Assembly: GCF_008632955.1 (NCBI RefSeq)
Contig: NZ_CP043959.1
Coordinates: 1,674,001-1,738,000, forward strand
Source: Streptomyces tendae
GTDB taxonomy: Bacteria; Actinomycetota; Actinomycetes; Streptomycetales; Streptomycetaceae
Reading direction: 5' to 3'
DNA: 64,000 nt
Shown here: piece by piece, positions 8,090 through 16,736 of the stretch
Position numbering within the stretch: the stretch's first letter is position 1
How the letters are laid out: each line of letters begins with the position of its first letter
Position numbers and translations under genes: made by a program
The notes under the pieces: generated by a model
Told to the model about the DNA's origin: nothing
Database searches by the model: none
The model's input: the letters and a program-made list of their open reading frames with translations, nothing else

Positions 8090-9211
8090 ATGGCAGGAAC
8101 CGACCGCGAGAAGGCGCTCGACGCCGCGCTCGCACAAATTGAACGGCAATTCGGCAAGGGCGCGGTCATGCGCATGGGTGACCGGACGAACGAGCCCATC
8201 GAGGTCATCCCGACCGGGTCGACCGCGCTCGACGTCGCCCTCGGCGTCGGCGGCCTGCCGCGCGGCCGCGTGGTGGAGATCTACGGACCGGAGTCCTCCG
8301 GTAAGACGACCCTGACCCTGCACGCGGTGGCGAACGCGCAGAGGGCCGGCGGCCAGGTCGCCTTCGTGGACGCGGAGCACGCCCTCGACCCCGAGTACGC
8401 GAAGAAGCTCGGCGTCGACATCGACAACCTGATCCTGTCCCAGCCGGACAACGGCGAGCAGGCCCTGGAGATCGTGGACATGCTGGTCCGCTCCGGCGCC
8501 CTCGACCTCATCGTCATCGACTCCGTCGCCGCGCTCGTCCCGCGTGCGGAGATCGAGGGCGAGATGGGTGACAGCCACGTCGGTCTCCAGGCCCGTCTGA
8601 TGAGCCAGGCCCTGCGGAAGATCACCAGCGCGCTCAACCAGTCCAAGACCACCGCCATCTTCATCAACCAGCTCCGCGAGAAGATCGGCGTGATGTTCGG
8701 CTCGCCGGAGACCACGACCGGTGGTCGCGCGCTGAAGTTCTACGCCTCCGTGCGCATCGACATCCGCCGCATCGAGACCCTGAAGGACGGCACCGAGGCG
8801 GTCGGCAACCGCACCCGCTGCAAGGTCGTCAAGAACAAGGTCGCGCCGCCCTTCAAGCAGGCCGAGTTCGACATCCTCTACGGCCAGGGCATCAGCCGCG
8901 AGGGCGGTCTGATCGACATGGGCGTGGAGCACGGCTTCGTCCGCAAGGCCGGCGCCTGGTACACGTACGAGGGCGACCAGCTCGGCCAGGGCAAGGAGAA
9001 CGCCCGCAACTTCCTGAAGGACAACCCCGACCTCGCCAACGAGATCGAGAAGAAGATCCTGACGAAGCTGGGCGTCGGCGTGCGGCCCGAGGAGCCCGCC
9101 ACCGAAGCGGCCGCGGACGCCGCGGGCACCGCTCCCGCCGAGCCGGCCACCGCGGTACCGGCCCCGGCGGCCAAGGGCTCCAAGGCCAAGGCCGCGGCGG
9201 CCAAGAGCTGA
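8090..9211 (+). CDS. recA: RecA recombinase
   Basis: DNA strand-exchange ATPase and co-protease for LexA, 373 residues, the normal Streptomyces length. Walker [10 protein letters not shown] is at residues 66-74. The MAW-type motif, the L1/L2 loops ([21 protein letters not shown] and [32 protein letters not shown]) and the C-terminal acidic/alanine-lysine tail are all present. The ATG at 8090 gives the standard N-terminus [14 protein letters not shown]; an upstream in-frame start at 8009 would overlap the promoter. recX follows three bases after the stop. A RecA-NDp promoter, a DnaA box and a degenerate LexA box lie upstream. Confidence 0.99.
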   Translation: MAGTDREKALDAALAQIERQFGKGAVMRMGDRTNEPIEVIPTGSTALDVALGVGGLPRGRVVEIYGPESSGKTTLTLHAVANAQRAGGQVAFVDAEHALDPEYAKKLGVDIDNLILSQPDNGEQALEIVDMLVRSGALDLIVIDSVAALVPRAEIEGEMGDSHVGLQARLMSQALRKITSALNQSKTTAIFINQLREKIGVMFGSPETTTGGRALKFYASVRIDIRRIETLKDGTEAVGNRTRCKVVKNKVAPPFKQAEFDILYGQGISREGGLIDMGVEHGFVRKAGAWYTYEGDQLGQGKENARNFLKDNPDLANEIEKKILTKLGVGVRPEEPATEAAADAAGTAPAEPATAVPAPAAKGSKAKAAAAKS

Positions 9212-9214
9212 CCC

Positions 9215-10033
9215 GTGACCCGACGAACCGACTGGGCCGAGTACGAGTACGACGCCCCCGGTGCCCCACGAGGGAGGGGCGCCGCGGGCGACGGCGACGA
9301 CCCGGCCGGGAACGGTGGCACGGCGTACGACGACGGCACGGACCCCGGCGGCCTCCCGTACCCGGCCGGCGACGGCGGCCGGCGGCGCGGCGGTCGTACG
9401 GCACGGACGGGTGGCTCGCGTGACGGCGGGCCGCACGGCGGACGCGGGCGCAGACGCCGCTCCTTCGGCGAGGCGGCCGCGGCGGACGGGGGCGACTCCA
9501 GCTCGTCGAGGGCGGAGCGGGAGGAGTCTCCGGGGGACCCGGTGGAGCGGGCGCGGGCGATCTGCCTGCGGCTGCTCACCGGGACCCCGCGCACCCGGAA
9601 ACAGCTCGCCGACGCCCTCCGTAAGCGGGAGATCCCGGACGAGGCCGCCGAGGAGGTGCTGTCCCGGTTCGAGGAGGTCGGACTGATCAACGACAGCGCC
9701 TTCGCGGACGCCTGGGTGGACTCCCGGCACCACGGCCGCGGGCTGGCCCGCCGTGCGCTCGCGCAGGAGCTGCGCACCAAGGGCGTGGACCCCACGCTGA
9801 TCGACGAGGCCGTCTCCCGGCTCGACTCCGATCAGGAGGAGGAGACCGCCCGCGAACTGGTCGCCCGCAAGCTGCGCACCACCCGCGGCCTCGACCGCGA
9901 CAAGCGGATACGCCGCCTCGCCGGGATGCTCGCCCGCAAGGGCTACCCGCAGGGCCTCGCCCTGCGCGTGGTCCGCCAGGCACTGGAGGAAGAGGGCGAG
10001 GACACCGAGTTCCTCGGCGACGAGGGGTACTGA
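9215..10033 (+). CDS. recX: RecX regulatory protein
   Basis: Inhibitor and modulator of RecA filaments. The conserved RecX three-helix repeats occupy about residues 108-260 (AICLRLLTGTPRTRKQLADALRKREIPDEAAEEVLSRFEEVGLINDSAFADAWVDSR, RRALAQELRTKGVD, LARKGYPQGLALRVV). The GTG at 9215 is three bases after the recA stop, so the genes are co-transcribed. The first 105 or so residues are a low-complexity Gly/Arg/Asp extension, common in Streptomyces RecX and absent from shorter homologues. Confidence 0.95.
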   Translation: MTRRTDWAEYEYDAPGAPRGRGAAGDGDDPAGNGGTAYDDGTDPGGLPYPAGDGGRRRGGRTARTGGSRDGGPHGGRGRRRRSFGEAAAADGGDSSSSRAEREESPGDPVERARAICLRLLTGTPRTRKQLADALRKREIPDEAAEEVLSRFEEVGLINDSAFADAWVDSRHHGRGLARRALAQELRTKGVDPTLIDEAVSRLDSDQEEETARELVARKLRTTRGLDRDKRIRRLAGMLARKGYPQGLALRVVRQALEEEGEDTEFLGDEGY

Positions 10034-10112
10034 ACCGGCGGACACGGCTCGCACGCGAGGCGGACACCGGGATCGCAGGCGCGCGTCCGCAGGCCAGGTG
10101 GTCCGCCGACGC

Positions 10113-10538
10113 CTACTCCGGTGCCGGCACCACCGGCAGACCCGCCACCCGCCATGCCTGGAAGCCACCCACCAGATCGGTGGCCCTGTACAGCCCCAGC
10201 CGGTGGAGGGACTCCGCCGCCAGACTGGAGGCGTAGCCCTCGTCGCAGACCACAACGACGCGCGCGTCGTGACTCGTGGCCTCGGGGAGACGGTGGCTGC
10301 CGCGCGGGTCCAGACGCCACTCCAGCTCGTTGCGCTCGACGACCAGCGCGCCGGGGATCAGCCCGTCCCGCTCCCGCAGGGCCGCGTACCGGATGTCCAC
10401 GAGCACCGCGTCGCCGGACCGGGCGGCCTCGTACGCCTGCTCGGCCTCGATCCGGACGTAGCCCGAGCGCACCCGCTTCAGCAGTTCGTCGATCCCGGCC
10501 GTCCCGGCGGGGTCCCGCCCGGGGTCCGTGGCGCTCAC
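10113..10538 (-). CDS. Rhodanese-like sulfurtransferase
   Basis: Single-domain rhodanese of 141 residues. The persulfide-forming loop VVVCDEGYASSLAAESL carries the catalytic Cys at about residue 98, and the LVGGFQAW ending is typical of the fold. The start GTG at 10538 overlaps the stop of the upstream cysteine dioxygenase gene in a 4-base GTGA, so the two are translationally coupled. Pairing with cysteine dioxygenase and with a cysteine-rich leader ORF places it in cysteine or sulfane-sulfur metabolism. The acceptor is unknown. Confidence 0.9.
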   Translation of the reverse strand: MSATDPGRDPAGTAGIDELLKRVRSGYVRIEAEQAYEAARSGDAVLVDIRYAALRERDGLIPGALVVERNELEWRLDPRGSHRLPEATSHDARVVVVCDEGYASSLAAESLHRLGLYRATDLVGGFQAWRVAGLPVVPAPE

Positions 10539-11062
10539 TGCCAGTCCTCGGGGCGCTCGACCTGCTCCAGACGCAGCACCGGCCCGCTGCGGCTGTAGCG
10601 GCGGATCCGCGGCAGCGGCGGGTAGTAGGCGTGCACGGAGATCGCGTGGTGGTCCGCCGACTCGTTCAGCACCTCGTGCACGTGATGCCGGCCGAAGGCG
10701 CGGCCCTGTCCGGCCGCCAGCCGCCGCTCCCGGTCCACGCCGTCCGTGAGTTCGAGGGTCGTCCAGCCGTCGGTGGGCAGCCGGACGGCGAGGGAGTTCT
10801 CCTTCAGCTCGCCCGACGCCGTCATGAACGCGCCGACCGAGTCGGCGTGGTCGTGCCAGCCCGTGCCGGTGCCGGGCGGCCAGCCGATCAGCCAGGCCTC
10901 GCTGCCGCCCGGCCCGCCGAGCCGCACCCAGGTGCGCCCCTCGGGATCCAGCGGAAGGGAGACGATCAGTTCGGCGTCGGCGACGGTACGCCGTACGAAG
11001 TCGAGGAGGTCGGCCTGCGTCGGCGCGGAGACGGGAGCCGGGGCAGGGGAGGAGACAGACAT
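10535..11062 (-). CDS. Cysteine dioxygenase type I
   Basis: Non-heme iron cupin that oxidises L-cysteine to cysteine sulfinate, 175 residues. Fe ligands are visible in GWHDHADSVGAFMTASGELKE (His70, His72) and in the second cupin motif RAFGRHHVHEVLNES, with His129 or a neighbour as third ligand. SVHAYYPPL closes the domain. The ATG at 11062 begins MSVSSPAPAP; an earlier in-frame start would include the leader region. A 15-codon cysteine-rich ORF lies 98 bases upstream, suggesting control by cysteine supply. The gene ends in a 4-base overlap with the rhodanese gene. Confidence 0.9.
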   Translation of the reverse strand: MSVSSPAPAPVSAPTQADLLDFVRRTVADAELIVSLPLDPEGRTWVRLGGPGGSEAWLIGWPPGTGTGWHDHADSVGAFMTASGELKENSLAVRLPTDGWTTLELTDGVDRERRLAAGQGRAFGRHHVHEVLNESADHHAISVHAYYPPLPRIRRYSRSGPVLRLEQVERPEDWQ

Positions 11063-11160
11063 GTGCACCGTCCCTGGAGGTGAAGTCGCGGAAGGCGCGC
11101 GGCGACGGCGTCCGGGGCGGACGGTCGGAGCGGCGCGCGCAAAGAAGGGGAGATCGCGTA
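11063..11160 (-). promoter_or_regulatory. Leader region between the cysteine leader ORF and the dioxygenase gene
   Basis: 98 bases of 5' leader RNA. It can form a GC-rich stem: GCGCGCGCCGC near 11121 pairs with a GGCGCGCGGC-type stretch near 11096, enclosing a small GTCCG-CCC-CGGAC hairpin. Ribosome pausing on the cysteine codons upstream could switch this structure and expose the start of the dioxygenase gene. This is inference; no classical U-tract terminator is seen. Confidence 0.4.
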
Positions 11161-11208
11161 TCAGCAGGACGGGCGACACACGCAGCCCGCATAGCGGAGG
11201 AGGTCCAT
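11161..11208 (-). CDS. Cysteine-rich leader peptide upstream of cysteine dioxygenase
   Basis: Short ORF reading MDLLRYAGCVCRPSC then TGA, with three cysteines in the last seven codons. It has its own ribosome binding site (GGAGGG, immediately upstream on the minus strand) and sits 98 bases before the cysteine dioxygenase ATG. Actinobacteria are known to place cysteine-rich short ORFs before sulfur genes as cysteine-responsive attenuators. Position, length and clustered Cys codons fit that class. The ATG overlaps a 12-base palindrome (11203-11214) that could hide or expose the start. Confidence 0.75.
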   Translation of the reverse strand: MDLLRYAGCVCRPSC

Positions 11209-11390
11209 ATGGACCCTCCGCCACAGGTGCACGCAGGTGTCGGTCACGAGCGGGAGTACACCACGCGCCCGAGACCTGGTTCAACTCCTCGCCACGATGT
11301 GGACGACGGCGTGGCGGGACCACGCGGGTGGGCGCTCGGGGACGGCTGAGGGCGCGCTCGGCGCACCCCGGTGCTCAGCCGGCCCCCGGC

Positions 11391-13049
11391 TCAGCGCGTC
11401 CCCGCACCCGCGTCCTCCTTGGCGCCCTTGGCCCCCCGGGCGCCTTTGGCCTCCTTGGCGCCCTTGGCTCCCGGCTCCGCGGCGGCCTGGCCGCCGAGCG
11501 CCGCTTCGGCAGCCGCGTACATGTCCGCCGGGCGCACCCCGTTCAGCGCGGTGACGAGGTGGCCGTCAGGGCGGACGAGCAGCACGGTGTGGGCGGCTGC
11601 CCCCGGATAGCTCTCGGCGACCAGCAGTTCCGCGCGGCGCGGCAGCGCGGAGACGGCCGCCGCCAGCCGGGGCATGATGCCGGCGGACACCCAGTGCCGG
11701 CGTTCCCACACCCCGGTGCCCGGCGCGATCAGCACCACCAGCAGGGCCCCCCGCCCGAGCCGGTCCCGCAGTTGGACGAAGGTCCCGTCCTCGGCGGTGA
11801 CCCGGACGTCGTCCACCGTCGCTCCCGGCGCCGTGGCGACCGGCGCCGCGCCCTCCAGACGGCCGGGCGCGAGGGGCGAGTCCGCGTACGAACCCGGCGC
11901 GCCCAGGGCGCCTCGGCCGAGGTGACCGTCCATCAGGAGCGTGTCGTGGCTGCGCGAGGAGCCGGGGACGTAGGTGCGCAGTCCCCCACCGCCGCGCAAC
12001 AACGGCAGCGCCTGGTCGGCGGCGCGCAGCCGGGAGGCGACGATCGCGCGGCGCTCGGTCTGGTAGCTGTCGAGCAGGGCCTCGTGCGGGCCGTGATGCC
12101 AGGCCAGCGCCAGTTTCCAGGCGAGGTTGTCGGCGTCGCGCAGCCCCTCGTCCAGCCCGTGCGTGCCCAGCGCGCCGAGCAGGTGCGCCGCGTCCCCGGC
12201 GAGGAAGACGCGGTGGGCCCGCCAGCGCCGGGCGAGCCGGTGGTGGACCGTGTGAACCCCGGTGTCCAGCAGCTCGTACGGCGGGGTCGAGCCGCCGTTC
12301 CAGCCGGCCAGGGTCTCCCGGATGCGGGCCAGCAACATCTCGGGGGTGACCAGGTCCTTGCCCGGAGGCAGCAGCCAGTCCAGCCGCCACACCCCGTCCG
12401 GCAGCGGGCGGGCGGTGATCTCCCCGGCGGAGGGACCGGACGTGCGCCACGGCGGCGCACGGTGCAGCAGCGCCTCGTCCTGCCAGGGCAGTTCGGTGCG
12501 CAGGGCGGCGACGGCGTGACGTTCCACCGCGGTGCGGCCCGGGAAGCGGATGTCCTGGAGCTTGCGCACGGTGGAGCGCGGGCCGTCGCAGCCGACCAGG
12601 TAACTGCCGCGCCACCAGGTGCCGGTGGCGCCCCGGGTGTGGGCGGTGATGCCGGAGCGTTCCTGCTCCATGGTGTCCAGCCGGCTGTCCGCGGCGATCC
12701 TGACGAGCCGTTCGCTGTCCAGGGCGGCGCGCAGTGCCCCGGTCAGGACGTGCTGGGCGATGTGCAGGGGAGCGGCGCCGGCGTCCTCGAAGGCGACCTC
12801 GGACGTCACCTGCTTGCGCCGCATCGACCGCCATCCGGCCCAACGGAAGCCCGCGTGCGCGAGGGGGATGCCGGTCAGCCGCTCCATGAGCGCGGCGGTG
12901 TCCTCGCGCAGGACGACGGTGCGCGCGGGGCGGGGTTCGTCCTTGCCCGGCCCCTCGTCGAGGACCACGCTCGGTACTTCCTGACGCGCCAGCGCCAGCG
13001 CCAGCGTGAGCCCGACGGGCCCCGCTCCGACGATGATCACCGGATCCAC
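11391..13049 (-). CDS. FAD-dependent aromatic-ring monooxygenase
   Basis: Class A flavoprotein monooxygenase of about 552 residues. N-terminal Rossmann motif: VIIVGAGPVGLTLALALARQEVPSVVLDE. The middle DG motif is YLVGCDGPRSTVRK, and the GD motif is VFLAGDAAHLLGALGTHGLDEGLRDADNLAWKLA. A thioredoxin-like C-terminal domain typical of phenol-hydroxylase-type enzymes follows. The GTG at 13049 (VDPVIIVGAG) is chosen because the fold begins there; the open frame extends to 13187 without similarity. The last 25 or so residues are a Lys-Gly-Ala repeat (GAKEAKGARGAKGAKE). The substrate is unknown and no clustered catabolic genes are nearby. Confidence 0.86.
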   Translation of the reverse strand: MDPVIIVGAGPVGLTLALALARQEVPSVVLDEGPGKDEPRPARTVVLREDTAALMERLTGIPLAHAGFRWAGWRSMRRKQVTSEVAFEDAGAAPLHIAQHVLTGALRAALDSERLVRIAADSRLDTMEQERSGITAHTRGATGTWWRGSYLVGCDGPRSTVRKLQDIRFPGRTAVERHAVAALRTELPWQDEALLHRAPPWRTSGPSAGEITARPLPDGVWRLDWLLPPGKDLVTPEMLLARIRETLAGWNGGSTPPYELLDTGVHTVHHRLARRWRAHRVFLAGDAAHLLGALGTHGLDEGLRDADNLAWKLALAWHHGPHEALLDSYQTERRAIVASRLRAADQALPLLRGGGGLRTYVPGSSRSHDTLLMDGHLGRGALGAPGSYADSPLAPGRLEGAAPVATAPGATVDDVRVTAEDGTFVQLRDRLGRGALLVVLIAPGTGVWERRHWVSAGIMPRLAAAVSALPRRAELLVAESYPGAAAHTVLLVRPDGHLVTALNGVRPADMYAAAEAALGGQAAAEPGAKGAKEAKGARGAKGAKEDAGAGTR

Positions 13050-13283
13050 GGCGCGGCGCCCCCTGCCCGGAGTGACGTCCCGGAGGACGTGGCGGAACAG
13101 GAAGATGGAGCAGGGTGCACGATCACAGAACGTATGCAACCCATTGCCGGTGCTTGCGTCAAGTGACCGACGGACAGTGGCGATCATGAAATGGGTACGC
13201 GGGTCGTCCCGGTGGGTGACTGTTCATCACACGGGTCCGACGTGTGAGGCTCGCGTGTCCCGCGGGCGCGGCCTGGCACCGGA

Positions 13284-13324
13284 CACGACTGTGGCCCGCC
13301 GGGACTCGGCGGGCCGCAGTCGTG
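13284..13324 (-). terminator. Terminator of the gluABCD operon
   Basis: Perfect 18-base-pair stem (13284-13301 with 13307-13324, one G-T pair) around a 5-base loop, 19 bases beyond the gluD stop. There is no strong U-tract, as usual in Streptomyces. Confidence 0.85.
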
Positions 13325-13342
13325 CCGGACGTCAGAGGAGTG

Positions 13343-14251
13343 TCACTGGCCGGCGCCCGTCTTGAAGGTGCCCCCGACCTCCGCGGCGTTGATGTCGTCG
13401 ACGTCCCCGGCGCCGACGACCGCGCCCGTGCTCTTCTTGCTGCGCCGCAGCCGCGCTTCCAGCCAGCTGGCGAACGACGTCAGGGCGAAGTTCAGAGCGA
13501 TGAAGATCACCGCCACCACGGTGAAGCTGGCGATGGTGTTGGCGCCGTAGTAGGCGCTCATCGTGTTCGCGGAGGCGAGCAGCTCGCTGAAGGTCAGGAC
13601 CGCACCACCCAGGGCGGTGTCCTTCACGATCACGACGAGCTGGCTGACGATGGCAGGCAGCATCGCGGTGACGGCCTGCGGCAGCAGGATCAGCCGCATG
13701 ATCTGGTTCTTGCGCATACCGATCGCCATCGCGCTCTCGCGCTGCCCCTTGGGCAGGGACAGGATGCCCGCCCGGACGATCTCGGCGAGAACCGACGCGT
13801 TGTACAGCACCAGACCGGTGACGACCGCGTACAGCGGACGGTCGTCAGAGCTCACGTTGGTGTACTCGGAGAACAGCGCCAGACCGAAGATCATCAGGAC
13901 CAGCACAGGGATGGACCGGAAGAACTCGACCACGACCGCGGCCGGCACACGGACCCACGCGTGGTCCGAGAGTCGTGCGATACCGAGAACGGCGCCGAGC
14001 GGCAGCGCGATGATCACGGCGAGGACCGCGGCCTTGAGGGTGTTCTCCAGGCCCGGCCAGATGTACGTCGACCAGGCTTCGGTGCCGGTGAAGAACATCT
14101 CCCACTTGGCCCACTCGAGCTGGTCCTTCTCGACGAGCTCGTTGATCACCCACCACAGGACGGCCGCGAGGGCGATCAGGAAGACGATCGTGAAAAGGAC
14201 GTTGCGCCGCTTGGCGCGAGGGCCCTGCGCGTCGTAGAGAACGGAGCTCAT
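13343..14251 (-). CDS. gluD: Glutamate ABC transporter permease GluD
   Basis: Integral membrane subunit of the glutamate uptake system, 302 residues, His/Glu/Gln-type ABC permease. It shows an N-terminal helix (NVLFTIVFLIALAAVLWWVI), the permease core and the EAA-like loop AMAIGMRKNQIMRLILLPQAVTAMLPAIVSQLVVIVKDTALG. The ATG at 14251 overlaps the gluC stop (ATGA), so translation is coupled. The C-terminal 35 residues are cytoplasmic and polar. Fourth gene of gluABCD; a strong hairpin follows the stop. Confidence 0.95.
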   Translation of the reverse strand: MSSVLYDAQGPRAKRRNVLFTIVFLIALAAVLWWVINELVEKDQLEWAKWEMFFTGTEAWSTYIWPGLENTLKAAVLAVIIALPLGAVLGIARLSDHAWVRVPAAVVVEFFRSIPVLVLMIFGLALFSEYTNVSSDDRPLYAVVTGLVLYNASVLAEIVRAGILSLPKGQRESAMAIGMRKNQIMRLILLPQAVTAMLPAIVSQLVVIVKDTALGGAVLTFSELLASANTMSAYYGANTIASFTVVAVIFIALNFALTSFASWLEARLRRSKKSTGAVVGAGDVDDINAAEVGGTFKTGAGQ

Positions 14252-14916
14252 CGCTTCACCGCCACCTTCTTGCCCACCCAGCCGAGGATCAGTCCGGTCG
14301 GCAGGGTCAGAACCACGAACACCAGGGCGACGATCGCGGAGATCAGCAGGAGCTGCGCCTCGTTCTCGATCATCTCCTTCATCAGCAGCGCCGTCTCGGC
14401 GACGCCGATCGCGGCGGCCACGGTGGTGTTCTTGATGAGCGCGATCAACACGTTCGCCAGCGGAACGACTGAGGACCGGAACGCCTGAGGGAGTACCACG
14501 TGCCGCAGCACCTGACCGAAGCTGAGCCCGATGGCCCGGGCCGCCTCCGCCTGGCCGACGGGCACCGTGTTGATCCCGGACCGCAGCGCCTCGCACACGA
14601 AGGCGGAGGTGTAGAGGATCAGACCAAGGACGGCGAGGCGGAAGTTGATCGTCTCGAAGTCACCGTTGCCGCCGAGTTCGACGCCCAGCGTCTGGTTCAG
14701 GCCCAGCGACGCGAACAGAATGATCACGGTCAGCGGGATGTTCCGCACGATGTTCACGTAGGCGGACCCGAAGCCGCGCATCAGCGGGACGGGGCCCACC
14801 CGCATGGCCGCCAGTGCCGTGCCCCAAATCAGGGAGCCGATGGCCGAGAGCACAGCGAGCTGCACTGTCGTCCAGACGGCTCCCGCCAGGTCGTAATCCT
14901 GAAGAAAGTCGAACAC
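14248..14916 (-). CDS. gluC: Glutamate ABC transporter permease GluC
   Basis: Second membrane subunit, 222 residues. It has the typical permease helices (AVWTTVQLAVLSAIGSLIWGTALAAMRVGPVPLMRGFG) and the EAA loop EAARAIGLSFGQVLRHVVLPQAFRSSVVPLANVLIALIKNTTVAAAIG. Start GTG at 14916 (VFDFLQDYDLAG). It is separated from gluB by 84 bases containing a stable stem-loop, and its stop overlaps the gluD start. Confidence 0.95.
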   Translation of the reverse strand: MFDFLQDYDLAGAVWTTVQLAVLSAIGSLIWGTALAAMRVGPVPLMRGFGSAYVNIVRNIPLTVIILFASLGLNQTLGVELGGNGDFETINFRLAVLGLILYTSAFVCEALRSGINTVPVGQAEAARAIGLSFGQVLRHVVLPQAFRSSVVPLANVLIALIKNTTVAAAIGVAETALLMKEMIENEAQLLLISAIVALVFVVLTLPTGLILGWVGKKVAVKR

Positions 14917-14953
14917 AATCTCCCGCGCTTCCGCGTGTAGGGATGCCCGCCCC

Positions 14954-14985
14954 GGCGCGCCGCCCCTTCGGGAGGGCGGCGCGCC
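14954..14985 (-). other. Stem-loop between gluB and gluC
   Basis: A 12-base-pair stem (14954-14965 with 14974-14985) with a TTCG-containing loop, in the gluB-gluC gap. Such intercistronic hairpins commonly protect or partly terminate mRNA so that the binding protein is made in excess over the permeases. Confidence 0.65.
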
Positions 14986-15000
14986 CCGTCAGGCCCAGCC

Positions 15001-15846
15001 TCAGCTCTTGATGTCGCCGATCTTCGGCGCCTGCTCGTTCTTGTAGTTGGCCGGACCGAAGTTGTCCTTGACCGCCGTGTCCCAGGCACCGTCGGCGACC
15101 ATGGCTTCGAGCGCCTCGTTGATCTTGTCCTTGAGGTCGCTGCCCTTCTTGACACCGATGCCGTAGTTCTCGTTGGTCATCTTGAAGCCGCCCAGCTTGA
15201 ACTTGCCCTTGAACTGGGACTGCGAGGCATAACCGGCGAGGATCGAGTCGTCCGTGGTCAGCGCGTCGATGGCGCCGTTCTGGAGACCGGTCAGACAGGC
15301 GGAGTAGGTCGGGTAGTTCTGCAGCTGGGCCTTGGGGGCCAGCTTCTCCTTGACGTTCTGCGCCGAGGTGGAACCGGTGACGGAGCAGAGCTTCGCGTCG
15401 TTGAGGTCCTCCGGCGACTTGATCTTGTCGTCGTCGGCGCGGAGCAGCACGTCCTGGTGGGCGAGCAGGTAGGGGCCGGCGAAGTCGACCTTCTCCTGGC
15501 GCTCCGGGGTGATCGAGTAGGTCGCGGCGATGAAGTCGACGTCACCGCGCTGCAGCATGGTCTCGCGGTCGGCGCTCTTCGACTCCTTCCACTCGATCTG
15601 GTCCTCGTTGTAACCGAGCTTCTTGGCGACATAGGTGGCGACGTCCACGTCGAAGCCCGCGTAACCCTGCGGGGTCTTCTGGCCAAGGCCCGGCTGGTCG
15701 AACTTGATGCCGATCGTGATCTTGCCCTTGCCGTCGCCGCCGGAGGACGATCCGTTGTCGTCGCCGTTGTCGCCGCCGCACGCGGTGGCGGACAGGGCGA
15801 GGGCGAGTACGGCGGCCGAGGCGGCGGTGACCTTGCGGAGCTTCAT
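15001..15846 (-). CDS. gluB: Glutamate-binding lipoprotein GluB
   Basis: Solute-binding subunit of the glutamate ABC importer, 281 residues. N-terminal lipoprotein signal MKLRKVTAASAAVLALALSA with a TAC-type lipobox (Cys about residue 23), then a Gly/Asp/Ser linker. The mature protein is a family 3 periplasmic-type binding protein (KITIGIKFDQPGLGQKTPQGYAGFDVDVATYVAKKLG, DFIAATYSITPERQEKVDFAGPYLLAHQDVLLR). The ATG at 15846 follows an AAAGGA ribosome binding site; another in-frame ATG three codons earlier is possible. Anchored on the outer face of the membrane. Confidence 0.95.
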   Translation of the reverse strand: MKLRKVTAASAAVLALALSATACGGDNGDDNGSSSGGDGKGKITIGIKFDQPGLGQKTPQGYAGFDVDVATYVAKKLGYNEDQIEWKESKSADRETMLQRGDVDFIAATYSITPERQEKVDFAGPYLLAHQDVLLRADDDKIKSPEDLNDAKLCSVTGSTSAQNVKEKLAPKAQLQNYPTYSACLTGLQNGAIDALTTDDSILAGYASQSQFKGKFKLGGFKMTNENYGIGVKKGSDLKDKINEALEAMVADGAWDTAVKDNFGPANYKNEQAPKIGDIKS

Positions 15847-15923
15847 GGTGCACATCCTTTGACTGGTGAAGTGATGCGGCCCGGTCAATGTCCGGTGACG
15901 CAGGTCGGCAGGGGCGCTGCGCC

Positions 15924-16700
15924 TCAGTGGTGAAGGATCTTCGAGAGGAAGTCCTTGGCACGGTCGCTGCGCGGATTGCTGAAGAACTGGTCCGGCGTCG
16001 CCTCTTCGACGATGCGGCCGTCCGCCATGAAGACCACGCGGTTCGCGGCGGAACGCGCGAACCCCATTTCGTGGGTGACGACGATCATGGTCATGCCGTC
16101 ACGGGCGAGCTGCTGCATGACCTCGAGGACCTCATTGATCATCTCGGGGTCGAGAGCCGACGTCGGCTCGTCGAAGAGCATGACCTTGGGTTCCATCGCC
16201 AGGGCCCGCGCGATGGCGACGCGCTGCTGCTGACCACCGGAGAGCTGTGCGGGGTACTTCTCGGCCTGCGCGCCCACGCCGACCCGGTCGAGGAGGGCAC
16301 GCGCCCGCTCCTCGGCCGCCTTCTTGTCCTTCTTGCGGACCTTGACCTGCCCCAGCGTCACGTTCTCCAGCACGGTCTTGTGCGCGAAGAGGTTGAAGGA
16401 CTGGAAGACCATGCCCACGTCGGCACGGAGCCTTGCGAGCGCCTTGCCCTCGTCGGGCAGGGGCTTGCCGTCGATGGTGATCGAGCCGGAGTCGATCGTC
16501 TCCAGACGGTTGATGGTGCGGCACAGGGTGGACTTTCCGGACCCGGAGGGTCCGATGACCACGACGACTTCGCCGCGGGCGATCGTCAGGTCGATGTCCT
16601 GGAGTACGTGCAACGCGCCGAAGTGCTTGTTGACGCTCTTCAGGACGACCAGATCGCCGGTCGCGGCCGCGTCTTCCTTGGCCACCGATACTTCGGTCAT
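15924..16700 (-). CDS. gluA: Glutamate ABC transporter ATPase GluA
   Basis: ATP-binding subunit, 258 residues, with Walker [10 protein letters not shown] (50-58), Q-loop VFQSFNLF, signature LSGGQQQR (153-160), Walker [14 protein letters not shown] and the H-loop VTHEMGF. First gene of gluABCD on the minus strand. The divergent gluR/gluK two-component genes start 284 bases away. In S. coelicolor the GluR-GluK system is reported to sense glutamate and control this operon. A hairpin at 16715-16736 overlaps the likely ribosome binding site. Confidence 0.96.
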   Translation of the reverse strand: MTEVSVAKEDAAATGDLVVLKSVNKHFGALHVLQDIDLTIARGEVVVVIGPSGSGKSTLCRTINRLETIDSGSITIDGKPLPDEGKALARLRADVGMVFQSFNLFAHKTVLENVTLGQVKVRKKDKKAAEERARALLDRVGVGAQAEKYPAQLSGGQQQRVAIARALAMEPKVMLFDEPTSALDPEMINEVLEVMQQLARDGMTMIVVTHEMGFARSAANRVVFMADGRIVEEATPDQFFSNPRSDRAKDFLSKILHH

Positions 16701-16714
16701 CGCTAGCAGGCTCC

Positions 16715-16736
16715 GTCCTCCTCGGTTTGGGAGGAC
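16715..16736 (-). promoter_or_regulatory. Hairpin covering the gluA ribosome binding site
   Basis: On the gluA transcript, GTCCTCC pairs with GGAGGAC across eight bases; the second arm carries the Shine-Dalgarno sequence, about 14 bases before the ATG. A second weaker GGAG lies closer to the start. The structure could limit translation initiation. A protein or ligand partner is not indicated. Confidence 0.45.
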
